Positions 18,885 through 26,564 of a stretch of DNA of 38,528 nt are shown piece by piece. A model generated the notes under the pieces. It ran no database searches and had not been told where the DNA came from. It saw only the letters and a list, made by a program, of their open reading frames with translations. Position numbers and translations under genes: made by a program. This DNA is from Thermodesulfovibrionales bacterium (GTDB lineage: Bacteria; Nitrospirota; Thermodesulfovibrionia; Thermodesulfovibrionales; UBA9159): positions 1-38,528 of the forward strand of contig CAKKPH010000111.1 in assembly GCA_919901585.1 (NCBI GenBank), in the 5' to 3' direction. Numbering within the stretch: the first letter of the stretch is position 1; each line of letters opens with the position of its first letter.

Positions 18885-19082
18885 TTACCTTTTATCCTTA
18901 AGGTCTTTGTAAAACACAAACACATGCTCATGCATGATTAAAAGGAAATTGTACTCCTTTGATTTCTTGACCCAGAAGCCGGTTGCCTTGCAGTTGTGCT
19001 GAACCTTGATGATGTCCTCTTTTAAAATGAATTCCGCCTTTCGCCTTGACGAATCCGCCGTGGCGGACAAAAACCGCTTCAT
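18885..19082 (-). pseudogene. C-terminal fragment resembling a DNA methyltransferase
   Basis: ILKEDIIKVQHNCKATGFWVKKSKEYNFLLIMHEHVFVFYKDLKDK resembles the conserved end of DNA methylases (KxQHNC...LLIxHEhxFVFxK); no upstream catalytic region present. Confidence 0.45.
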
Positions 19083-19097
19083 GATTTGAATTAGGAA

Positions 19098-19433
19098 TTA
19101 TATCCAGAAAATATGGTTTTTTGTTTCCTCTGATGAATGCGAAAAAAGGAATTTTGTAAGACGTTTGATTGTCTCACCGAGCGGTATTTGTTTTGATACA
19201 AATATGCCAAAGTGATTTTTCCCTGCTTTCATATATTCCTCATGGAGCCTTTTAAAATCACCGGCATTAAAAGTGAAAATTGCCATTTGCTCAAAAATTG
19301 AATACTCCAATTGCTGGTAATCATCAAGGCTTTGTTTCTGCACCTCATGGGCGCTGATAACATCGTATCCCTTTAATCTGAGTGCAGATGCAACTTTTTT
19401 ATGGACATCTTCATCGAGGTAGAGCTTTATCAT
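19098..19433 (-). CDS. DUF5615 PIN-like putative toxin
   Basis: MIKLYLDEDVHKKVASALRLKGYDVISAHEVQ..DDYQQLEYSIFEQMAIFTFNAGDFKRLH; adjacent to a DUF433 gene. Confidence 0.85.
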   Translation of the reverse strand: MIKLYLDEDVHKKVASALRLKGYDVISAHEVQKQSLDDYQQLEYSIFEQMAIFTFNAGDFKRLHEEYMKAGKNHFGIFVSKQIPLGETIKRLTKFLFSHSSEETKNHIFWI

Positions 19434-19667
19434 TTACTCAAGCTCTTTGTCTATTTCTTCCTTATTGTCAAAGTAATAGCTTAGAGCATCAAAAAGCTGG
19501 GCAGGAGTGATGGAAGGATACCCCTCAAGGATTTCCTCGATACTCATTCCCGAGCGGTAATGATTCACAATTGAAGCAACAGGGATTCGGGTACTTTTTA
19601 TGACAGCCTTTCCTTCATATTGGGCAGGGTCTTTTTCAATGTAAAGATGCTCTATTATCGTTGACAT
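19434..19667 (-). CDS. DUF433 putative antitoxin
   Basis: GKAVIKSTRIPVASIVNHYRSGMSIEEILEGYPSITPAQLFDALSYYFDNKEEID, canonical DUF433. Confidence 0.92.
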   Translation of the reverse strand: MSTIIEHLYIEKDPAQYEGKAVIKSTRIPVASIVNHYRSGMSIEEILEGYPSITPAQLFDALSYYFDNKEEIDKELE

Positions 19668-19973
19668 AACTTTTCTCCTTTAATAAATAATATCAAAATT
19701 ATGCTGTAAGATACAACAAGTATTTACAGATAAATCGTTTCGCCTGTTTCCCGCGCTACGAGACTGTAGAATTAATAGTTTTTAAGCCATGGAGGAGATA
19801 GTGTAACATCAATTCTGTAAATATGAATCAGGGTACTGCTTAACTTTTATGAGTGCGGACTCTTGTTTTAAAGCGGTTGGCATAATATTCTCCTTCCAAA
19901 GCTCATTGCTTAAATCATTATACCACAATAACAAACACATCCGCCCCCAACGCGGCAGTTGCAGGCGATATCC

Positions 19974-20551
19974 TCACGCCCCAAGACATTCAATAACCCG
20001 CGCGTTGGTCACTATCTTGTGCACCTTGACATCGTGGGGCTCTGAAGGGATGGGATCGACCATCTGTTCTTCAAAGGCTATTGCGATCAGAGGCACTTTC
20101 TTTCTGAGGCGGGAGAGCAGCTTATCGTAAAATCCCGCGCCGTAGCCTATCCTGTTCCCCTCAGGGTCAAACGCTGTTCCGGGCATTACCACAAGGTCAA
20201 CGTCGTTAATATCAACCATTCTCTCATCAGGGAGATCTGGCTCCGGTATCCCATGCAGCCGGGCTTGAGTTCAGACAATCCCCTTATCTCATAGAGGTTC
20301 AGCTCCTTGGTTTTGCCGTCAACCTTCGGCACGATAACCCTTTTTCCGCGGGCAAGAGCGTCTTTTATCTGGCCAAGCGTGTCAACCTCTGACCGGAATG
20401 AGGCGAAATAGAAGATCACGTTTGACTGCTGAAACTCAGGAAGCGAAAATATCTTTTCTTTTATGCTGAGATTCTTGTTTTCCCTTTCAACGGCAGCGAG
20501 GGCGTCCCTTTTCCTTAAAACCTCTCTCCTGATGCCGGCCTTGTCAACCAA
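19974..20551 (-). pseudogene. 5-formyltetrahydrofolate cyclo-ligase, interrupted by a probable 1-nt deletion
   Basis: N-terminal ORF (20186-20551, ..SELKPGCMG) and C-terminal ORF (19974-20219 ..); between them the other frame reads IPEPDLPDERMVDINDVDLVVMPGTAFDPEGNRIGYGAGFYDKLL, so one extra base near 20250 restores CMGIPEPDLPDERMVD. Confidence 0.85.
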
Positions 20552-21317
20552 TATGGCCCTCGAGGTTTTTCCTTATTTTCATGACGTCCTCAACAGCGGT
20601 TTTAATATTAAAGGGCGACATACCTTCGATGTCTGACCGCATAATATCATGGCTGAAGCTGATGAAGCCCAGCAGGTCCATGCCTGAAAGCTCATTTTTT
20701 ATGAAATTCAGGTCTTCCTCTCCCCTCACCTTATTGGCTACAACAAAGACCTTTTTGACGCCGAGTCCCTTTGCCATCTCTTTAACCGTATGGGCTGTTT
20801 GTATGCTCCTCTGTCCGGGCTCGACTACGACTATAAACGCGTCGACCGCCTCGGCAGTCCCCCTTGTAAGATGTTCTATGCCCGCCTCCATGTCAACAAT
20901 CACGACCTCATCCCTGTTAACGACAAGATGCTTGAGCATCCTCCGCAGGAAGACATTCTCTGGACAATAGCAGCCTGAAGCCGCCTCTTTTGACTTGCCG
21001 GTCATAAGAAGCGTTATGTTGTTCAACTTGTAGCCGAACTCTTCAGGGATGTCGTCAACGCGCGGATTTATCTTGAACATGCCGCCGCTCTTTCCGGGCC
21101 TCGCTCCTGTGCGCTCTTCTATAAGGTCTGTCATCTCAGCGATAGGCCGTATCTTACCTGCCTCATGCCTTGAGATGCCGAGCGCTGCCGCAAGATTAGC
21201 GTCAGGGTCTGCGTCAACAGCTATGACCCGCTTGCCCTCTGACGCGTATATATGAGCCAGCGTTGCGGAAAGCGTGGTTTTGCCGACACCGCCCTTGCCT
21301 GTTATAGCTATCTTCAT
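20544..21317 (-). CDS. CooC-like P-loop ATPase (CODH nickel-insertion accessory / MinD-like)
   Basis: MKIAITGKGGVGKTTLSATLAHIYASEGKRVIAVDADPDANLAAALG, GCYCPENVFLRRMLKHLV, VIVDMEAGIEHLTRGTAEAVDAFIVVVEPGQRSIQTA. Confidence 0.88.
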   Translation of the reverse strand: MKIAITGKGGVGKTTLSATLAHIYASEGKRVIAVDADPDANLAAALGISRHEAGKIRPIAEMTDLIEERTGARPGKSGGMFKINPRVDDIPEEFGYKLNNITLLMTGKSKEAASGCYCPENVFLRRMLKHLVVNRDEVVIVDMEAGIEHLTRGTAEAVDAFIVVVEPGQRSIQTAHTVKEMAKGLGVKKVFVVANKVRGEEDLNFIKNELSGMDLLGFISFSHDIMRSDIEGMSPFNIKTAVEDVMKIRKNLEGHIG

Positions 21318-21349
21318 TTTTTTAATATAACACAAAACCATACATTTCG

Positions 21350-21379
21350 TTGACACCCAATAATTCTTATTGATATACT
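21350..21379 (+). promoter_or_regulatory. Candidate sigma70-type promoter TTGACA-N18-TATACT for the chemosensory operon
   Basis: TTGACA 21350-21355, 18-bp spacer, TATACT 21374-21379; ~107 bp upstream of the first operon gene. Confidence 0.55.
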
Positions 21380-21485
21380 CAAGATAAACCCTGATACCAT
21401 GAAATATGACTAAAAAACCTTATCCTATCCATATCATCAATAGCCTTCCGCTAATTTTGACTTCTGCTTCTGATTTGGTGAAAGA

Positions 21486-22601
21486 ATGAGCCTTGTAGGA
21501 AAACTTGAAGACCTTGTACTTTCAGATATCTTCCAGATACTGAGCATAGGCAGAAAATCAGGGACGCTTGTCCTTAAGGACGAAGAGGGCGCTGCCTTCG
21601 TGGTATTCAGGAACGGTATAATTGTGAGGGCGGAGGCTTCTATGGTGGACGGCAGCATTAGGGATGAGCTGTTAAGAAGCAATATAATAAGCGAAGAAAC
21701 GATGAACAGGGCCTTGGATGTTAAGAGAGACCTGCCCGAAAAATCCATACCGGAGATACTGCATGGCCTTGGATATGTGAGCAGGGATGTGCTCGACAGT
21801 CTCGCAAAGAAAAGGATCGAGAATATTGTTTATCATCTCCTTAAATTGAATAAAGGCGATTTCAGGTTTGAGGTGGACAAAACGGGTCCTGATAAAAGGG
21901 CAGGTATTGATGACACCGGATGGGAGTTTTCTGACGGACTGAGCGTTGAGTACCTGCTCATGGAGAGTGCGAGGATACAGGACGAAGAGGCCCGCAAAAA
22001 AGCATCAGAGAATAATCTCCTGAGTAAGGAGGACAATGGCTCAGGAGAAGAGGCATGGTCAGATGAAATTCTGGCCTCCGGCAGGAGGGACATCTCAGTG
22101 CTTAAGGCCTTTACGCGTGAATTGAGGTTACGCACGAAAAATCCGGACATAACCGCGCTTGTCCTGAGGTTTGTGAGTGTTTTTTTCAGACGGGGGGTTC
22201 TGTTTCTTGTCGGAGACGACAGCCTTACAGGCATTGCACAGTTCGGACTTGACATGGAAGAGGCTGATGAGAAAGTGAGGGGGATAAGACTGCCTTACCT
22301 GAAGAGCGGTTTTTTCTCAAAACTGGTCACAGAGATGCAGATTTTCAGGGGTGAAATGGAAAGGGATGAGGTAACAGGACTGCTCGTTGAGCAGATCAAC
22401 GGGGAATGGCCTCATGAGGTATCTATCTTCCCTCTAACCATTGAGGGCAATGCCGCAGCGCTCCTTTATTGCGAGGGCGCTCCTGAGGATATTAATGAGA
22501 CTGAAAGCGTCGAAATACTTGTTAACTATACGGGTATTGCCCTCGAGAAAGCTCTCCTTAAGAGGAGACTCCGTATGCAGAGAGGAGAAGGCGGTAATTA
22601 A
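21486..22601 (+). CDS. DUF4388 (PatA N-terminal-like) protein with a C-terminal GAF-like region
   Basis: MSLVGKLEDLVLSDIFQILSIGRKSGTLVLKDEEGAAFVVFRNGIIVRAE..KRIENIVYHLLKLNKGDFRFE is DUF4388-like; C-terminal half (VLFLVGDDSLTGIAQFGL..FPLTIEGNAAALLYCEG) looks GAF-like. Confidence 0.8.
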   Translation: MSLVGKLEDLVLSDIFQILSIGRKSGTLVLKDEEGAAFVVFRNGIIVRAEASMVDGSIRDELLRSNIISEETMNRALDVKRDLPEKSIPEILHGLGYVSRDVLDSLAKKRIENIVYHLLKLNKGDFRFEVDKTGPDKRAGIDDTGWEFSDGLSVEYLLMESARIQDEEARKKASENNLLSKEDNGSGEEAWSDEILASGRRDISVLKAFTRELRLRTKNPDITALVLRFVSVFFRRGVLFLVGDDSLTGIAQFGLDMEEADEKVRGIRLPYLKSGFFSKLVTEMQIFRGEMERDEVTGLLVEQINGEWPHEVSIFPLTIEGNAAALLYCEGAPEDINETESVEILVNYTGIALEKALLKRRLRMQRGEGGN

Positions 22602-22704
22602 GAATTATTTTATTGGTTTTGTAGTAAGATTATTGTTAGAGTGAAGCGTTTCATAACTGGCGGTTGAATAGTGTTTTCAAATACTGGTTTTTACAGGAGG
22701 CATT

Positions 22705-23076
22705 GTGAAATCGGTTCTTGTTGTTGATGATTCTGCTACTACAAGGTCTTTAATAAAGGCTGTGATTGATGAGATCGGGGAGGAGATGAACGTGGTTGAG
22801 GCAGGCTCCGGGTTTGAGGCGCTCAGACTTTTGCCCCAGCATGCATTTGACCTGATTCTGACGGATATTAACATGCCTGATATTAACGGCCTTGAGTTCA
22901 CAAATTTTGCAAAGAACGACACGAGATATGTCCATATTCCTATCATCATTGTCTCGACAGAGAAGAGCAGGGAAGACATAGAGAAGGGGCTGGCACTCGG
23001 GGCTATAGCATATGTGACCAAGCCTTTCAGAACAGAGGAGCTGCAGGGAACAATAAGAAAAGTTCTTAAGATATGA
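22705..23076 (+). CDS. CheY-like single-domain response regulator
   Basis: VLVVDDSATTRSL, LILTDINMPDINGLEF, IIVST, AYVTKPF; conserved DD/D/T/K residues. Confidence 0.93.
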   Translation: MKSVLVVDDSATTRSLIKAVIDEIGEEMNVVEAGSGFEALRLLPQHAFDLILTDINMPDINGLEFTNFAKNDTRYVHIPIIIVSTEKSREDIEKGLALGAIAYVTKPFRTEELQGTIRKVLKI

Positions 23077-25070
23077 GTGCATCCAAAAAGGATTTTATTG
23101 CTGAATCAGAGGAACTCCTGTTAGAGGCAGAAAGCCACCTTGTCGAGATACAGGAGACCAACAGTTCCGGCCTTAGACCGGATACATTGAACTCCCTCTT
23201 CCGTTCCGTCCATACAATAAAAGGCATCTCCGGCATCTTCGGTTTCAGGAATGTCACTGACGTTGCCCACTCATTCGAATCCCTTCTTGACGATATCAGG
23301 CTCGGCAAGATTGAGCTGTCTGCGGATGTTCTGAAGTTTCTCTTTACCAATATGGATATGCTCAAGAAGATCATCAGGGATGAGGATGAGGGTTCTAAAG
23401 AGGATATATCAGGCTATCTTATTTCTATGGAGGCTTTCAGGGACTCAGCAAAGAAAGGGTCCGGTGCCTCAGCAGCAGACGGGGCATTTGCAGGTATCGA
23501 CAAATCCATCATCAGCATCCTCTCAGAGTATGAAGAGCACAGGCTTAAGACGAACATCAGGGAGAACAAGGGCATCTACCTTAAAAGCGCTGTCTATAAT
23601 CTCGCTGATTTTGAAAAGGAACTGAATGACCTGACAGCCCTTATAAGGAGCCATGGAGAGCTTATTTCGATGTTCCCTGATTCAAACGACCTGCCTCCTG
23701 ATTCCATAAGGTTCAACCTCATGATAGGAAGCATCCTGCCTTTCGACGGGCTTAAAGAATTGCTGGGTGATGACATAAAGGAGCTGATAAGTTGCAAGGC
23801 TGCGCCTGAGCCTCCACCGCCTCAGGCGATACCCCAGGAAATGACCCTCAAGAGTTCTACGAGCTTTGTCAGGGTGGATATAGAGAAGCTCGACAGGATA
23901 CTCGACACTATAAGCGAGATGAGTCTCGCCATATCAGCCATAAACCGAGTCGGCAAAGAGATGATGGAACTCTACGGCCACACCCCAATTGTTGTCGATG
24001 TCCTGAAGATATCACAGGTCTTCGGCAGGAGGATAACCGAGCTTCAGGGGCAGTTGCTCGAGATAAGGATGATACCTATAGGCCAGATATTCTCGAGGCT
24101 GAGCCAGGTTGTGAGAAGGTATTCGCGCGAGACAGGCAAGCGCATCGATATCCTGCTTTACGGCGAGGATGCTGAGATTGACAAGTACCTTGCCGAAGAG
24201 ATTGCAGACCCCCTTATGCATATAATCAGGAATGCGATTGACCACGGCATAGAACCGGCTGAAGTCAGGAAAAGCACCGGCAAAAAAGAGAGCGGCACAA
24301 TTATCCTTAAGGCGTTTCAGAGGGGCAACCATGTGATTATCGAAGTGAGGGATGACGGGGCCGGTATTGATATTGAGGGTGTCAGGAAAAAGGCGATAGA
24401 AAAAGGCCTTCTCTCACAGGACAGCAGGGTTGACGAGCGCGAGCTGCTCGAGTTCATTTTTATGCCCGGGTTCAGCACAAAGACGACTGTTACCGATATT
24501 TCAGGCAGGGGTGTCGGGCTCGACGTTGTGAAACAGAAACTCTCCCTGTTCGGAGGCTTTGTGGATATTGCTACTGCTAAGGATGCCGGTACAACCATCA
24601 CGGTTACAATGCCGATAACCCTTGCAGTGCTCAGGGCGCTGATCGTGAGGATCGGCAAAGAGAGGTTTGCAATACCCTTGACATCCATGTCAGAGACCTT
24701 TGCAGCGGGACAGGCCGATATTCAGACTATTGAGGGTAGGGAGGTATATAACCTCCGTGAGGAACCCCTGCCTATGATAAGGCTTTCACGTGTTTTCGGT
24801 ATCATGGATGACGGCTCAGATACCTTCTTTACGGTTGTTGTAGGCTATGGTGAGAGGAGGGCAGGCCTTGTGGTAGATGAACTGATAGGGCATCAGGAGA
24901 TCATAATCAAGTCTCTCAGTGATTACCTCAAGGGCTATACAGGGCTTGCAGGCGCTGCCGAGATCGGTAAACATGAGGTGATCCTTGTGATAGATGTCGA
25001 GTCTGTCATAGGGAAGTTTATTTCTATTGGATCAGGGGACTTGATCCAGAAGGCTGTGTCACATGTATGA
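23073..25070 (+). CDS. cheA: Chemotaxis histidine kinase
   Basis: Hpt motif LFRSVHTIKGISGIFGF; HATPase N box HIIRNAIDHGIEPAEVR; DDGAGID; GRGVGLDVVKQKL; C-terminal CheW-like regulatory domain. Confidence 0.96.
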   Translation: MSASKKDFIAESEELLLEAESHLVEIQETNSSGLRPDTLNSLFRSVHTIKGISGIFGFRNVTDVAHSFESLLDDIRLGKIELSADVLKFLFTNMDMLKKIIRDEDEGSKEDISGYLISMEAFRDSAKKGSGASAADGAFAGIDKSIISILSEYEEHRLKTNIRENKGIYLKSAVYNLADFEKELNDLTALIRSHGELISMFPDSNDLPPDSIRFNLMIGSILPFDGLKELLGDDIKELISCKAAPEPPPPQAIPQEMTLKSSTSFVRVDIEKLDRILDTISEMSLAISAINRVGKEMMELYGHTPIVVDVLKISQVFGRRITELQGQLLEIRMIPIGQIFSRLSQVVRRYSRETGKRIDILLYGEDAEIDKYLAEEIADPLMHIIRNAIDHGIEPAEVRKSTGKKESGTIILKAFQRGNHVIIEVRDDGAGIDIEGVRKKAIEKGLLSQDSRVDERELLEFIFMPGFSTKTTVTDISGRGVGLDVVKQKLSLFGGFVDIATAKDAGTTITVTMPITLAVLRALIVRIGKERFAIPLTSMSETFAAGQADIQTIEGREVYNLREEPLPMIRLSRVFGIMDDGSDTFFTVVVGYGERRAGLVVDELIGHQEIIIKSLSDYLKGYTGLAGAAEIGKHEVILVIDVESVIGKFISIGSGDLIQKAVSHV

Positions 25071-25875
25071 AGGGTATTACGGTTTTAATGAAAAGCCGTT
25101 CAGCAAAACACCTGACCCAAGGTTCCTTTTTATGAGCAGGAACCATGAGGAGGCCTTTGCGAGACTCCAGTATGCGGTTGAGGAACGGGAAATCGCTGTA
25201 TTGACAGGTGAGGTAGGCTGCGGGAAGACGACCCTCACGAGACTGTTGATAGACTCCCTCGGTGACAGGTTCAGGGTGGTGCTGATAGTGAATCCGAGAC
25301 TAACCTCTTTTGATTTTATAAAGACCGTATCTTCAAGGCTCGAATGCGCGGCAAACCCGAACCGGAAGAGCGAAATAATAGATGCAGTATATTCTAAGCT
25401 TTTCGAGGATTATAAATCAGGCATATCCACTGTCATTATCATAGATGAGGCGCATCTGATCCCTTACAGGGAGACCTTTGAGGAGATAAGGCTGCTTACT
25501 AACTTCCAGATGGATGACTCTAATCTCCTGAGCCTTATACTTGTCGGGCAGCCTGAACTGAGGAAGAAGCTCGAGCTAAAAGCCCTTTCTGCACTCAGGC
25601 AGAGGATAGGCATATACTATCACCTGGAGCCTATAGGCGAAGACGAGATAAGGGGCTATATTGAACACAGGAGCAGGGTGGGGGGCAGGGAAGAACCCCT
25701 CTTTACTGAAGATGCTCTAGCTGCTGTTTATAAGTTCTCGGGAGGGGTGCCGAGGGTGATAAACAGCATTGTTACAATGGCCATGCTCGACGGTATAGCA
25801 AAGGACGCGGTCGTGATAGACGGGCCTATTGTTTTCTCGGCTGCGAAGGAGATCGGCCTGAATGGACATAGCTAA
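25063..25875 (+). CDS. ExeA/GspA-type AAA ATPase
   Basis: MYEGYYGFNEKPFSKTPDPRFLFMSRNHEEAFARLQYAVEEREIAVLTGEVGCGKTTLTRLL (Walker A), VIIIDEAHLI (Walker B), ALRQRIGIYYHLEPI. Confidence 0.93.
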   Translation: MYEGYYGFNEKPFSKTPDPRFLFMSRNHEEAFARLQYAVEEREIAVLTGEVGCGKTTLTRLLIDSLGDRFRVVLIVNPRLTSFDFIKTVSSRLECAANPNRKSEIIDAVYSKLFEDYKSGISTVIIIDEAHLIPYRETFEEIRLLTNFQMDDSNLLSLILVGQPELRKKLELKALSALRQRIGIYYHLEPIGEDEIRGYIEHRSRVGGREEPLFTEDALAAVYKFSGGVPRVINSIVTMAMLDGIAKDAVVIDGPIVFSAAKEIGLNGHS

Positions 25876-26554
25876 GATAAGGAAAAAGATCAAAGACGCT
25901 GCCGGAGGGCCTCGCGGGCAACAGGGTGACCGGCTGTCTGAGCCCGGGGCTCCGGCTTCTCCGCAGGATATCTCCAGTGCTGAACCGGCACCCAGAGACA
26001 GTGTATCATCGGTATCCGTGACCTCATTTTCCTCAGGAGATATAAAGGGTGCCGGAGAGAAAAGGCTGCCTGAAGGCACTTTGCCGGAGAGTGCAGATGA
26101 GCTTGAGGGGCCGGTGGTGGAGCTGCTTACATTCAGCCTTTCGAAAGAAGAGTATGCTATAAGGATTGGAGAAATGCAGGAGATAGTCAGGTTTCATAAA
26201 ATGACCGTACTCCCTGATGCAGAACCTTCATTGACCGGTATAGTCTCTTTGAGGGGCAAGATAGTCCCTGTGCTCGATCTGTCCAGGAGATTGTCTCTCC
26301 CTAATGAAAATGCTCCGATGGATGGCGGGAAGAAGAGACATATGCTTGTAATAGCAGGGAACAAAGGGCCGATAGGCATCATTGTAGACAGGGTCATACT
26401 CGTGTTGAGGGTACAGGCTTCAGAGATACTTGAGCCGCCGTCGCATTTATCAGACTCGGAGGTGAGGTTTATTGAAGGCGTTGTTGTTTCAGGCGGCAGG
26501 TTTATCTCGATATTAAATGTGAGAGAGGTTACAGACTTGGATTTAAAAGCATAA
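25862..26554 (+). CDS. cheW: CheW-like coupling protein with a long N-terminal linker
   Basis: LLTFSLSKEEYAIRIGEMQEIVRFHKMTVLPDAEPSLTGIVSLRGKIVPVLDLSRRL..HMLVIAGNKGPIGIIVDRV. Confidence 0.92.
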   Translation: MDIAKIRKKIKDAAGGPRGQQGDRLSEPGAPASPQDISSAEPAPRDSVSSVSVTSFSSGDIKGAGEKRLPEGTLPESADELEGPVVELLTFSLSKEEYAIRIGEMQEIVRFHKMTVLPDAEPSLTGIVSLRGKIVPVLDLSRRLSLPNENAPMDGGKKRHMLVIAGNKGPIGIIVDRVILVLRVQASEILEPPSHLSDSEVRFIEGVVVSGGRFISILNVREVTDLDLKA

Positions 26555-26564
26555 AGGAGGTTCT

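Noticed and set aside
19040-19070. TCCGCC-GT-GGCGGA palindrome near the start of the methylase-like fragment
   Set aside because: Short and single-copy in the window; could be a dispersed palindromic element but there is not enough evidence.
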